64,000 bases of DNA from Bradyrhizobium sp. sGM-13 (GTDB taxonomy: Bacteria > Pseudomonadota > Alphaproteobacteria > Rhizobiales > Xanthobacteraceae): positions 1-64,000 of the forward strand of contig NZ_JAGWDK010000014.1 of NCBI RefSeq assembly GCF_018398875.1. The letters are read 5' to 3'. Shown here piece by piece: positions 35,499 through 44,178 of the stretch; positions within the stretch are counted from its first letter, which is position 1, and the number at the start of each line of letters is the position of its first letter. Under the pieces are notes generated by a model. It searched no databases and had not been told where the DNA came from. It worked only from the letters and a program-made list of their open reading frames with translations. A program made the translations under genes and the position numbers.

Positions 35499-36392
35499 CT
35501 ACTGCCGGTCTCTCAATGCCTCGACCAGCGCGATGAATGCTGGCGACGACTGACGGCGGCTCGGGTAGTAGAGATGATAGCCGTCCCAGTACGGCGAAAA
35601 GTTCTGCAGGACGCGCACCAGTCGTCCCTTCGAAACGTGGGGTATGATGATTTCTTCCGGGATGTAAGCAAGCCCGAACCCCTCCAGCGATGCATCGAGC
35701 GCATTGAAGATGTTGTTGAAAGCCAACTGCCCGTCCACACGGACCTTCAGCTCCCGGCCGTTCTCCTCGAATTCCCATGCATACATGCGGTCCGATGTCG
35801 GCAGCCGGAAATTGATGCATGTGTGCTGGACCAAGTCCTTGGGATGTTTCGGCCTGGGATGTTCTTTGAAGTATTCCGGGGAGCCTACGACGGCGAGACA
35901 AAAGTCCGGCCCGATCCGTGCCGAGATCATGTCCTTCGCAAGATGCTCGCCCATGCGCACACCAGCGTCAAACCGTTCTGTCACAATGTCTGTCAACCCA
36001 TTATCGAGTACGAGCTCAACCTTGATGTCGGGAAAACGGATGAGGAACTTTTTCAGCTTTGGCCACAGCACATAGCTGATTGCATAGTCGGCGGCCGCAA
36101 TGCGGATCGTGCCTGCGGGCTTGTCACGCAATTCCCCCAGCGCCTCGACCTGCGCTTCGATTTCGTCGAGATGTGTGCTGATGCCGTTGAGCAATCTTTC
36201 GCCGGCTTCGGTAGGGGCTACCGCGCGCGTCGTACGAGTGAGGAGACGCACGCCAAGTCGCGCCTCCAGCTCGCGGATCGTATGACTGAGCGCAGATTGC
36301 GAGACGCCGAGTGTGGCAGCAGCTTTGGTGAAGCTGCGTTCGCGGGCCACCGCCCGGAAGGCCAGAAGGTCATTGATATTCTCGCGCAGCAC
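35499..36392 (-). CDS. LysR-family transcriptional regulator
   Basis: 297 aa. The N-terminal winged HTH (residues 5-62) includes FRAVARERSFTKAAATLGVSQSALSHTIRELEARLGVRLLTRTTR, followed by a periplasmic-binding-protein-like effector domain (about 92-297; IRIAAADYAISYVLWPKLKKF..., SDRMYAWEFEENG, GFGLAYIPE). The RibD-C gene follows 15 nt downstream on the same strand, an unusual order since LysR genes are often divergent from their targets. Confidence 0.9.
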   Translation of the reverse strand: MLRENINDLLAFRAVARERSFTKAAATLGVSQSALSHTIRELEARLGVRLLTRTTRAVAPTEAGERLLNGISTHLDEIEAQVEALGELRDKPAGTIRIAAADYAISYVLWPKLKKFLIRFPDIKVELVLDNGLTDIVTERFDAGVRMGEHLAKDMISARIGPDFCLAVVGSPEYFKEHPRPKHPKDLVQHTCINFRLPTSDRMYAWEFEENGRELKVRVDGQLAFNNIFNALDASLEGFGLAYIPEEIIIPHVSKGRLVRVLQNFSPYWDGYHLYYPSRRQSSPAFIALVEALRDRQ

Positions 36393-36461
36393 TCATGAGT
36401 CCTTCTCATAATTACTGCCTGATTATAGGACCCAGGTGGCGGTCAGTCGATGGTGTCGGAT

Positions 36462-36890
36462 TCAGCGCGCGCGTTCGATCGTAACGGCAACCGAACCGGG
36501 TCGGTCGAAAATCGAAACGTCATCGCTCACCTGTCCAAGGACGATGATCCCCGGCTGCAGGACCTGACCGTCGCGGTAGTAGATGACGAAGTGATCCGAA
36601 GTCCAAAGCCCGAGTGTGCCCTTCGAAAAACCGGTCTGCCTCGAGGTTTCCGCAAGCGGTGCGGGCAGATTTCCAGTCTTTTCCTGACGCAGGTGATCGC
36701 GCATCTCCATCGTGACCGGCAGCATCCGCAGAAGCGATCGGGCTGTCTCGTTGTCTGCCAGTTCAGCTCTCATCTCTCCCCATGCCGAAGAAATTACGAT
36801 ACGTTCCTGCGCCATGAGCAGTCCTCCTGGCCCAAAGAAAAATGCGAGCGCTAAAGCTGTCCTCGTGAACATGACCGTCCTGCTAGCCAT
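36462..36890 (-). CDS. Exported cyclophilin-like-fold protein
   Basis: 142 aa from the ATG at 36890; the ATG at 36872 is an alternative. Signal peptide: ALALAFFFGPGGLLMAQ. The mature part (MRAELADNETARSLLRMLPVTMEMRDH..., GTLGLWTSDHFVIYYRDG, PGIIVLGQVSDD) matches the cyclophilin-like domain found in small bacterial proteins of the MTH1155/TM1367 type. These usually lack prolyl-isomerase activity. Periplasmic role unknown. Confidence 0.75.
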   Translation of the reverse strand: MASRTVMFTRTALALAFFFGPGGLLMAQERIVISSAWGEMRAELADNETARSLLRMLPVTMEMRDHLRQEKTGNLPAPLAETSRQTGFSKGTLGLWTSDHFVIYYRDGQVLQPGIIVLGQVSDDVSIFDRPGSVAVTIERAR

Positions 36891-37135
36891 CACGCCTTTT
36901 GCTACACGGGCGCGGCATCCTGGTGGCCAGGGTATGACGCGCCAAGCACAACAATAAGCCGGGAAAATCCGGATGTGGTTATGAGCTGTATTCATGAATT
37001 CCGGACTGCATTCTGCCGCGACGTTTGGAGCGAGCGCACTGCTGCTGGTTGGTGCCACGGGCAAGCCCACTAGGTCTTAAAGGACCATTGAGGCTTCGCC
37101 GGTCCTTAGTATGAATGATAAGCTGGGGCTCACTG

Positions 37136-37224
37136 TCATTCCCGCCGGCCATGATGACGTCGGTGGACAACAGCTCGATCGACTTGCCGTCCTCGATCAA
37201 CGCCAACGCGGCACCTTCCGGTGC
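37136..37224 (-). pseudogene. Receiver-domain remnant
   Basis: Translation gives APEGAALALIEDGKSIELL and then STDVIMAGG. This matches the phosphoacceptor region of the hybrid kinase at 37665-39899 (NLIESGQAFDLLFTDVIMPGG, Asp676) with P changed to A. Nothing before or after continues the domain, so it is a short relic of a related response-regulator gene. Confidence 0.6.
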
Positions 37225-37233
37225 GGATCATGC

Positions 37234-37566
37234 CTAGACGGCAAGTTGCTTCACTAATTCGGGAATAAGCAGTTTGAGCTTCCCGTGACTGATGAGCGGC
37301 GAAGCGGCGATCTCGGCGAGGCGCTGTTCGATGTGGCGCCACTGATTCGTCTCGCGCGGGTCGGTGTCGCCCTTGGCGAGATTGCAGGGGTAGCAGGACA
37401 GGACGCGGTTGCTCCTGCCATTCTGACCGCCCTTGGAGAGCGGGATAAAATGGTCGATGCTGGCCTTGACCTTGCCCCCAGTCTTTATCCGGGGCAGTCC
37501 AACATCGCAGTAGGCGCAGCGTCCGCCCCAATCGAAATAGCAGCGCTTGTAGATCACGTCGGCCAT
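37234..37566 (-). CDS. HNH endonuclease family protein
   Basis: 110 aa from the ATG at 37566; a TTG at 37599 could extend it by 11 residues. HNH signature: CAYC, then the metal-site core KASIDHFIPLSKGGQNGRSNRVLSCYPCNLAKGD, with four cysteines for a structural zinc. Likely a stand-alone DNA nuclease. No phage genes are nearby. It is separated by 9 nt from the receiver remnant. Confidence 0.85.
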   Translation of the reverse strand: MADVIYKRCYFDWGGRCAYCDVGLPRIKTGGKVKASIDHFIPLSKGGQNGRSNRVLSCYPCNLAKGDTDPRETNQWRHIEQRLAEIAASPLISHGKLKLLIPELVKQLAV

Positions 37567-37664
37567 TAGCCTTGGCTCTTCCCGAATCTCTTCGTCCAAG
37601 TCACCCGTTCATACATCAAGTTGGCATCGAAAACGACGCCGCAGGAGGGGGGCTTGCGCCTTGT

Positions 37665-39899
37665 TTATCCCGACAGCGCGCGGCGCACCATGTTCGCCAA
37701 CTGCGACTGCCGGTACGGCTTGGTCAGCAGCAGCACGCCGGGATCGAGACGGCCCTGGTGCACGATCGCGTTGTCGGTATAGCCGGACGTGTACAGGACT
37801 TTGACGCCGGGCCGGAGCTTCAACACCTTGTCCGCCAGTTCGCGGCCGGTCATGCCGCCGGGCATGATGACATCGGTGAACAGCAAATCGAACGCCTGAC
37901 CGCTTTCGATCAGGTTCATCGCCGCCGGTCCGTTGGCAGCGGCCACCGTGCGATAGCCGAGGCTCTGCAATTGCGTGGTGACGAAGTTGCGCACCAGCGC
38001 GTCGTCTTCCACCACCATGATGGTCTCGTTACCATGCGGCAGCGCCGCTGCCGCCGGCGGCGCGGCCTCGACCTGGCCGCGGGCAGGGGGCAGATAGAGC
38101 TTGATCGTGGTGCCGTGGTCGACCTCGCTGTAGATCCGGATATGCCCGCCGGACTGCTTGACGAAGCCGTAGACCATGCTCAAGCCGAGGCCTGAGCCCT
38201 TGCCGACCTGCTTGGTGGTGAAGAACGGCTCGAACACCTTGTCCAGCACGTGCTGCGGCATGCCGGCGCCGGTGTCGCTGACCGCGAGCATTACATAGGG
38301 ACCTGGCTTTGCGTCCGGGTTGGCCTGCGCATAGGCCTCGTCGAGCACGACGTTGCGCGTCTCCAAAAGCAGCTTGCCGCCGTTCGGCATCGCATCGCGC
38401 GCGTTGATCGCCATGTTGAGCAGGGAGTTGGCGAGCTGCGATGCGTCGATATGGGCAATCGCCACTTCCTGCTCGAGAATGGAGTTGACCTCGATCTGCT
38501 CGCCGAGCGTCGGGCGAAGCAGTTTTGCGATATCGAGCACGGTCGCGTTGATGTCGACATTGCGCGGCTGCAGCGGCTGGCGGCGGGCGAAGGCGAGCAG
38601 ATGCTGGATCAGCTCGCTGCAGCGCTCCGCCGCCTGGTCAATCAGTTCGGCGGTCTTCTGCAACGCCGGCTCGTGCGCAAGGTTGGCTACCAGCGTTTCG
38701 GTGGTGCCGGTGATCACGGTCAGCATGTTGTTGAAGTCGTGCGCGACGCCGCCGGTGAGCTTGCCGATGGCGTCGAGCTTTTGGGCTTGCTGCAGCTTGT
38801 GCTCGGTTTCGCGCGACCCCGTGATGTCGTGGTAGACCAGCGCTGCGCCGCTGATGGCACCCGAGGCATCGCGCAGCGGCCGGCCGCTGATCACGAGGTG
38901 AACCGGCGGATCGCCGCTAACCGGGCGCAACACGATCTCGCTGGCGTCGAACGCTTCGCCGCGCAGCGCGCGCGAGGCGGGCATGTCATGGACAGGTAGC
39001 AGCGTGACGCCGTCGGCATGGAAAACCGCGCTGAGCGACCGTAAGTGCTCGACCGTCATGCCCGGCCGGTAGCGCAGCATCTTCTCGGCGGCCGGGTTCG
39101 AGAGCAAAACCTCGCCCCTGGTGTCGATGACAAGCACCGCCTCCGCCATGCTGTGAAAGGTGCTGCGCAAGACCGCGGCCGAAAGCCTGAGTTCTTCATG
39201 CGCGGCGACCAGATGTTCGGTGCGCTCGGCGACCGCGGCCTCCAGCGCCTCGTTGGTGGCCTTGGTGGCGCTCAGCGAATCCTGCAGTTCCCGGCGCGAG
39301 CGGCGGGTTGAGACCGTCAGAAGAGTGGCGAGGAACAGAATCAGCAGGACGCCGGCGAGATCGATCGCCAGCAGGAGCGTCCCGTTGGTTTCGGATTCGG
39401 CGCGTCTGGCAAAAAGCAGCCTGCGCTCTTCTGCGACCGCTTTCTCGAGGTTTTCGGTGATTGCGGCCGTCGCCGCACGGTCCTCCTGGTTAACGAGCGC
39501 CGCGACAGCGGCGCCATCTCCCGCGGTGCGCAGCCTGATCAACTCGCCATTGAAGGCAATCTGCCGCTCGACCAGCGCCTTGGTTTCCTCGATCAGCCGC
39601 CTTTCGGTGGGATTATCCTTGACCGCCTCGACCAGTGCCGCCAGCGCCGGCAGGGTGGCGTCGCTGGCCTCGCGGTATTCCCTGGCGAATTCCTGATCGC
39701 CCGATAGCGCAAAGGCGCGCGCCGCGCTTTCCGTCCGGCGCAGCAGCGGGCGCATATCCGAGATTTTGCTGAGAATTCCAAGCGCACGGTCGACCGAGGC
39801 TGCATCGGACCGCGACTTGAGGTCAAGACCGATCGAGGCAGCGCCGATAATGAGGAGGATCGCGAGGCCAATTCCAAGAATGATACGCTGCGAGGGCAT
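37665..39899 (-). CDS. Hybrid sensor histidine kinase (CHASE3-PAS-HK-REC)
   Basis: 744 aa. TM helices at 6-24 and 172-193 flank a CHASE3-like helical sensor domain. A PAS domain follows (about 240-365; MAEAVLVIDTRGEVLLSNPAAEKML). The HisKA H-box H387 is in TGGVAHDFNNMLTVI. The ATPase domain has an N-box (NMAINARDAMPN), G1 (DTGAGM) and G2 (GKGSGLGLSMVYG). The C-terminal receiver (626-742) has Asp676. The HDFNN-type kinase with attached REC is common in rhizobia. It follows the REC-only gene by 15 nt. Confidence 0.9.
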   Translation of the reverse strand: MPSQRIILGIGLAILLIIGAASIGLDLKSRSDAASVDRALGILSKISDMRPLLRRTESAARAFALSGDQEFAREYREASDATLPALAALVEAVKDNPTERRLIEETKALVERQIAFNGELIRLRTAGDGAAVAALVNQEDRAATAAITENLEKAVAEERRLLFARRAESETNGTLLLAIDLAGVLLILFLATLLTVSTRRSRRELQDSLSATKATNEALEAAVAERTEHLVAAHEELRLSAAVLRSTFHSMAEAVLVIDTRGEVLLSNPAAEKMLRYRPGMTVEHLRSLSAVFHADGVTLLPVHDMPASRALRGEAFDASEIVLRPVSGDPPVHLVISGRPLRDASGAISGAALVYHDITGSRETEHKLQQAQKLDAIGKLTGGVAHDFNNMLTVITGTTETLVANLAHEPALQKTAELIDQAAERCSELIQHLLAFARRQPLQPRNVDINATVLDIAKLLRPTLGEQIEVNSILEQEVAIAHIDASQLANSLLNMAINARDAMPNGGKLLLETRNVVLDEAYAQANPDAKPGPYVMLAVSDTGAGMPQHVLDKVFEPFFTTKQVGKGSGLGLSMVYGFVKQSGGHIRIYSEVDHGTTIKLYLPPARGQVEAAPPAAAALPHGNETIMVVEDDALVRNFVTTQLQSLGYRTVAAANGPAAMNLIESGQAFDLLFTDVIMPGGMTGRELADKVLKLRPGVKVLYTSGYTDNAIVHQGRLDPGVLLLTKPYRQSQLANMVRRALSG

Positions 39900-39914
39900 T
39901 GCCAGTTGTTTACT

Positions 39915-40322
39915 TCACGATTTTGACTGCTGCGCGGAAGCTTTCGGGTTGGTGATGCATTGGTTGACCGAGGTCAACAATGCGTCCGGCGTGAACGGCT
40001 TGCGCAGACAGCATGCTGCGCCGAGCTCGATGGTCATCCGCAGGAACTCCGGTGCGCGTTCGGTGTTGGCGAAGGCGTAGCCCGACATCGCGATAACAGG
40101 TACATCCGGCTTGCGCTCGTGGAACATCCGGATCGATTCGAAGCCGCGCATATGCGGCATGAGCACATCGATCAGCATGACGTCGAAATCGGAAGTTTCG
40201 AGCGCGCGCATTCCCGCTTCACCACCGTCGGCAACGGTGACCTCGAAACCCTTGCGCGTCAGACAAACCTCGATGGCAACGCATACCATCGGGTCGTCAT
40301 CGACCACGAGAACGCGCGGCAC
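39915..40322 (-). CDS. Single-domain response regulator
   Basis: 135 aa from the GTG at 40322 (GAAGGA upstream); an upstream in-frame ATG at 40388 is less likely. Receiver fold: VLVVDDDP near residue 5, phosphoacceptor Asp52 in LIDVLMPHM, the Ser of AMSGY, and the Lys of RKPF. No output domain, so it likely acts by phosphotransfer or protein contact. The hybrid kinase gene lies 15 nt downstream, and the two probably form one phosphorelay. Confidence 0.85.
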   Translation of the reverse strand: MPRVLVVDDDPMVCVAIEVCLTRKGFEVTVADGGEAGMRALETSDFDVMLIDVLMPHMRGFESIRMFHERKPDVPVIAMSGYAFANTERAPEFLRMTIELGAACCLRKPFTPDALLTSVNQCITNPKASAQQSKS

Positions 40323-40499
40323 GATGATTCCTTCTTCCTCAGGGCGGCGGCAAGTCGCACGTCCCATGTGACGATTAAGTCGAAACATCGACAGGTCGTC
40401 TGCATGGTAGAGTGCCCATAAAAGCTGCCGAGGGCAATTCCGTTTCGCTGTATCAGAACGATAACAAATTCAACCGCCGGTTCCGGACCCAATCCTTTC

Positions 40500-41405
40500 A
40501 TGTCGCCAATCAACCATGCGAGGCGCGTCGCTGCCGCCCGGCTGTCGCCACTCGGGCTCATCCTGCTCGCCGTTACGTCAGTGGGGTGGGGCCTCAACTT
40601 TCCGATCATGAAACATTTACTGACCGAATGGCCGCCATTGTCCTCGCGCGGCCTGTGCGGCATCGTCGGCGCCGCGGCATTGGCGCTGTTTGCGGTCGCG
40701 CGGCGGCAGAAATTGAGCGTGCCGCGTCTCATGTGGCTGCGGTTGCTCCTGGTCTCGATGCTCACGATCGGCGGCTGGGTCGCGTTCATGGGGCTGGCGC
40801 TATTGTGGCTCACCGCCAGCGAGGCCGCAGTGCTCGGGATATCGATCCCGGTCTGGGTGGCGTTTCTGGCACGGCCGATCCTCGGCGAGCGGCTGTCGCC
40901 GCTCCGCGCCGTCGCGCTGATGGTCGCGCTTGCCGGCATCGCCGTGCTGATTGGCGGCAACGGCATCGAGGCTAGCGTCGAGAAATTGCCGGGCATCGCC
41001 TGCGCGCTGGCAGGCGCTGTGTGCGTTGGGCTTGGCACCGTATTGACCAAGCATTTTCCGCTGGCGATGCCGCCGCTGTCGCTGGCCGCCTGGCAGATCG
41101 GGCTGGGCTGCCTGCCGATCGCGATCGTGGGCCTTGTGGTCGAGCAGCCGCAACTGGCGGATCTATCATCCATCGGCTGGGCGTCGCTGCTCTACATGAC
41201 GCTGATCCAGTTCTGCCTGTGCTACGTGTGCTGGTTTGCCGCGCTGGAGCGGCTGCCGGCGGCGACGGCCTCGATCGGAACCTTGCTGGTTCCTGTCATC
41301 GGGGTGCTTGCAGCGGCAGCGATGCTGGGCGAGCCGCTCGGCCTGCGCGAGATCGCTGCACTGGTGTTTACGCTCGGCGGCGTCGCGGTGGCGTTGCGCT
41401 CGTAA
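40500..41405 (+). CDS. EamA-family (DMT) transporter
   Basis: 301 aa, about ten TM helices in two EamA repeats (LILLAVTSVGWGLNFPIMKHLL, LALLWLTASEAAVLGISIPVW, WQIGLGCLPIAIVGL, GEPLGLREIAALVFTLGGVAVAL). A clear paralogue of 29670-30569, with matching motifs in the same order; the protein at 20160-21080 is more distant. Substrate unknown. It is divergent from the two-component genes and converges on the BA14K gene. Confidence 0.85.
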   Translation: MSPINHARRVAAARLSPLGLILLAVTSVGWGLNFPIMKHLLTEWPPLSSRGLCGIVGAAALALFAVARRQKLSVPRLMWLRLLLVSMLTIGGWVAFMGLALLWLTASEAAVLGISIPVWVAFLARPILGERLSPLRAVALMVALAGIAVLIGGNGIEASVEKLPGIACALAGAVCVGLGTVLTKHFPLAMPPLSLAAWQIGLGCLPIAIVGLVVEQPQLADLSSIGWASLLYMTLIQFCLCYVCWFAALERLPAATASIGTLLVPVIGVLAAAAMLGEPLGLREIAALVFTLGGVAVALRS

Positions 41406-41423
41406 GTAATTTCAAACAAAGAA

Positions 41424-41447
41424 GGCGGCGCACCGGAATGCGCCGCC
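41424..41447 (-). terminator. Hairpin terminator between convergent genes
   Basis: GGCGGCGC and GCGCCGCC form a perfect 8-bp stem with an 8-nt loop. On the minus strand it is followed by TTCTTTGTTTG, so it fits the BA14K gene best; it may also slow transcription from the EamA side. Confidence 0.55.
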
Positions 41448-41468
41448 CTTCGAACTCACGATGTCTTG

Positions 41469-42179
41469 CTATTGCGCCGGGCAGGGATGACGTTGCCCGT
41501 CATAACCGAGATACGTTCCTGACGCCGGGTCGTAGGACTTGTATCTCCGCATGCAATACGCGACGGCATCATCACCGACCACGGGCGCTGCGGCGACTAT
41601 GGTGTCGTCGTAATAGTAGGGGTCATCGTAATAGGTGCTACCGTAATAGCCATAGGCCGACCCGATACCGGCACCGATCGCGAAGCCCGGCCAGAAGCCG
41701 CCGTGACGGTGGTGATGATGGCGATGATGGAAGTGACGGCCGCCGCCGTGCCAGCCGCCACCTGCGACGGTACCTCCACCGACGACTGGCGCGGGCCGGA
41801 CAAAGCCGGTTCCGCGGCCTTCCGTGCTGGCAACGGCGCCGGCCCTAAAGCCGGGACCGCCGGGTGCAACGGCCACGCCGCCACCTCTACCGCCGGGTGC
41901 AACGGCCATGCCGCCGCCTCTAAAGCCGCCGCCTCCACCGATAGCTGCGCCGCCGCCACCGGCCGCCATGCCACCGCCGCCACCTCTCATGCCGCCACCG
42001 CCACCGATAGCTGCACCGCCGCCACCGACAGCCGCACCGCCACCGCCGCCGACAGCCGCACCGCCACCGCCCCTGGCGCCACCGATAGACTGCGCCTGAA
42101 CGGCGCTGAGGCTTGGCGCGACCACCGGCAACACAAGCGCCATCGCTGCCGCGGTACTCAAAACCTTTAGACTGATCAT
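41469..42179 (-). CDS. BA14K-family exported protein, Gly-rich
   Basis: 236 aa from the ATG at 42179 (GGAG upstream). Signal peptide: VLSTAAAMALVLPVVAPSLSAVQA. Residues about 35-140 are Gly-rich repeats (variants of GGGGAAIGGGGGFRGGG and MAVAPGGRGGGVAVAPGG), then a His-rich patch (HFHHRHHHHRHGG). The C-terminal BA14K-type motif is AYCMRRYKSYDPASGTYLGYDGQRHPC. BA14K proteins are Brucella/rhizobial envelope proteins with lectin-like activity reported. The His patch could bind metal. Confidence 0.8.
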   Translation of the reverse strand: MISLKVLSTAAAMALVLPVVAPSLSAVQAQSIGGARGGGGAAVGGGGGAAVGGGGAAIGGGGGMRGGGGGMAAGGGGAAIGGGGGFRGGGMAVAPGGRGGGVAVAPGGPGFRAGAVASTEGRGTGFVRPAPVVGGGTVAGGGWHGGGRHFHHRHHHHRHGGFWPGFAIGAGIGSAYGYYGSTYYDDPYYYDDTIVAAAPVVGDDAVAYCMRRYKSYDPASGTYLGYDGQRHPCPAQ

Positions 42180-42435
42180 TTTAGGCTCCATTTGCGGGAT
42201 ATAGGCCCTAACCCGCTCAAGGGGCGGACGTTCCAGAGCCCGCGCGTTGATTGCACGCGAATACAGCCTGTCGGATCGCGGAACTGTGTCGGGATGAACG
42301 GATTGCGCCGATTCCGCGACTGTGGACGGGCAGCAAGCCGCCGTCCGGCACGGCCGGAATGTCAGCCTCTGTCTGGACAATCCGTCCGGCCGGTGGCATC
42401 AGAGCGGCACGATATCTCGAACCGGCCGAGCCCTC

Positions 42436-42846
42436 ATGAAGCTGTTTCTGCTGAAATTTTTCACTTGGTGGAACGGCCAAACATTCGGCACGCAATTGTG
42501 GACGTGGCGGTTCGGCGAATTGGTCGGACAGGACGAGCAGGGCAACCGCTACTACCGCACCAAGGGCGGCAAGATCGATCCGACGCTGGGTTTCGAGCGG
42601 CGCTGGGTGATCTACAACGGGCTTGCCGAGGCGAGCCGGGTGCCGCCGTCATGGCATGGCTGGCTGCATCACGTTGTCGATACCGCGCCGACTGAAGAGA
42701 CCTACACGCCGCGGGAGTGGGAGAAGCCACACGTTCCGAACCTGACCGGCACGCCCGCGGCCTACCGCCCCTCCGGCTCGACGCTGGCGAGCGGCCGCCG
42801 CCCCAAGGCGACCGGCGACTATCAGCCCTGGACGCCGGGAAGCTGA
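42436..42846 (+). CDS. NADH:ubiquinone oxidoreductase subunit NDUFA12
   Basis: 136 aa from the ATG at 42436. Typical family pattern: LLKFFTWWNGQTFGTQLWTWRFGELVGQDEQGNRYYR, ERRWVIYNGLAEASRVPPSWHGWLHH, HVPNLTGTPAAYRPSGS. It is an accessory subunit at the periphery of complex I, conserved from alphaproteobacteria to mitochondria. In related bacteria it often neighbours DUF2155 and aat genes, which here begin 8.6 kb away. Confidence 0.92.
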   Translation: MKLFLLKFFTWWNGQTFGTQLWTWRFGELVGQDEQGNRYYRTKGGKIDPTLGFERRWVIYNGLAEASRVPPSWHGWLHHVVDTAPTEETYTPREWEKPHVPNLTGTPAAYRPSGSTLASGRRPKATGDYQPWTPGS

Positions 42847-43150
42847 GACGATCGTCATTCACGCGCGTCGCGGTCATACCGCGTTGCATGCGCCTTAGAC
42901 CACAATCATCGACCCTGTGAATAACGGGATCAGCGGGGACATCCGCCGCAGCCGCCTTGCGCCATCCGCGTTATCGCGGCTCAATGTAGCCATCTTACGG
43001 AGATGGGAAACCATCGCGTCGGTGCCGGGCTCCAGTTCGCGACTGCCCCGGCGAGCAGCGGCCACCGAGTAGGACACGGCCGGGAGATAGGCCCCCGGTG
43101 CAGAAGTTCTGAAATCGCCCGCCAATGTGTGGCTGCCGTAGGACAGGAAA

Positions 43151-43184
43151 GGCCGTCTGGGAAACCAGGCGGCCTTTTTCTTTT
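43151..43184 (+). terminator. Rho-independent terminator
   Basis: GGCCGTCTGG-GAAA-CCAGGCGGCC (10-bp stem with one T-G pair) followed by TTTTTCTTTT. Confidence 0.8.
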
Positions 43185-43216
43185 GCGCCAAACGCCAGAG
43201 GTGCCTGCACCGGTTC

Positions 43217-43343
43217 GTGTCCCGGACGCGGTGCAGCGTTCTCCCGGCGATGCGAAGCATCGCGGCGCCGCAGAGCCGGGACCTATTCAGATGGGTCCCG
43301 CCTCTGCGTCGCGTCACTTCGTGCCGCGCCGTGTCCGGGACAC
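43217..43343. repeat. Palindromic intergenic repeat
   Basis: GTGTCCCGGACGCGG at 43217-43231 pairs with CCGTGTCCGGGACAC at 43329-43343. Inner hairpins include GATGCGAAGCATC and GGTCCCG-type arms. The GTGTCCCGG arm recurs at 52443-52485. Confidence 0.7.
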
Positions 43344-43361
43344 GATTGCAGAGGCACAGCG

Positions 43362-44066
43362 CTACCCCAGCCGTGCGGCGGCGCGGTTGATCATCTCGCC
43401 GCGTCGGATTTGCGCTGGCGCGATCCTATCCTTCATGAAGGCAAGCACTTCCGGCGGCGCGGTGTCGGGTGAGCCGGAATTGAACGGCGGCGCCGGGTTG
43501 TATTCGAGCCGGAGCTGGATCGCCTCTGCGGTCTTCTGATCGTGCAGTAGCGCGACCAGCGTCAGCGCGAAGTCGATCCCCGCGGTTACTCCGCCGCCGG
43601 TGACGCGGTTGCCGTCGACGCAGACGCGCGTCTTGGTCGGGATCGCGCCGAACGCGCTCAGAAAATCCATCGCCGTCCAGTGCGTCGCTGCGCGAAAACC
43701 CTTGAGCAGGCCGGCGGCGCCGAGCACCAGCGATCCCGTACAGACGGAAGTGATATACTTCGCGCCGGGCGCCTGCTTGCGCAGGAAGGCCAGCATCTCC
43801 TCGTCGGTGATCATGTCGTCGGTGCCGAACCCGCCGGGCACGCAGATCACGTCGAGTTGCGGACAGTCGGCAAAGGTCGTGGTCGGCGTCAGCACCAGCA
43901 CGGAATCACTCGTCACCGGCTCAATCCGTTTCCAGATCAAATGCACGTTGGCGCCGGGCAGGCTGGAGAACACCTGCAAGGGACCGGTGAAGTCGAGCTG
44001 GGTGACGCGCGGGAACAGCACGAGGCCGATCTGAAGCGGCGTGGACGATTGAGATGGCGCGGACAT
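43362..44066 (-). CDS. inhA: Isonitrile hydratase-like DJ-1/PfpI protein
   Basis: 234 aa from the ATG at 44066 (GGAGG upstream). DJ-1/PfpI fold: QIGLVLFPRVTQLDFTGPLQVF at the N-terminus, DVICVPGGFG, the nucleophile elbow TSVCTGSLVLGAAGLL with the reactive Cys, then ATHWTAMDFLSAFGAIP. The residues around the Cys and the ending LRLEYNPAPPFNSGSPDTAP match Pseudomonas InhA, which hydrates isonitriles to N-formamides. It is divergent from a GlxA-type regulator that shares the DJ-1 fold. Confidence 0.8.
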   Translation of the reverse strand: MSAPSQSSTPLQIGLVLFPRVTQLDFTGPLQVFSSLPGANVHLIWKRIEPVTSDSVLVLTPTTTFADCPQLDVICVPGGFGTDDMITDEEMLAFLRKQAPGAKYITSVCTGSLVLGAAGLLKGFRAATHWTAMDFLSAFGAIPTKTRVCVDGNRVTGGGVTAGIDFALTLVALLHDQKTAEAIQLRLEYNPAPPFNSGSPDTAPPEVLAFMKDRIAPAQIRRGEMINRAAARLG

Positions 44067-44178
44067 CGTGACCTCCGGAAAATTTGGCTTGACGAAGTGC
44101 ATCGTGCCATGGTCGCTTCTTGTCCGAAATGGCATATTTCCCTCATTTCAGGACATCGGCCAAAAGCGGGCAAATCTC

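Larger units (their letters stand above)
42847..43361. other. Intergenic region with terminator and repeat
   Basis: 515 nt between NDUFA12 and the InhA-like gene. It contains a strong plus-strand terminator (43151-43184) and a palindromic repeat (43217-43343). The terminator is 305 nt beyond the NDUFA12 stop, so it may end that transcript or a small RNA. The segment 43021-43110 can fold strongly (GCCGGG / CCCGGC pairs). No ORF here is convincing. Confidence 0.4.

Noticed and set aside
41824-42099. Regular CCGCCACC arrays as a CRISPR or tandem-repeat array
   Set aside because: They are the codons of the Gly-rich region of the BA14K protein; unit length is irregular and there are no spacers.
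43021-43110. Segment resembling a cobalamin riboswitch (GCCGGGAGATAGGCC)
   Set aside because: It only loosely matches the B12 box, lacks the other conserved riboswitch core blocks, and no plus-strand gene follows it.
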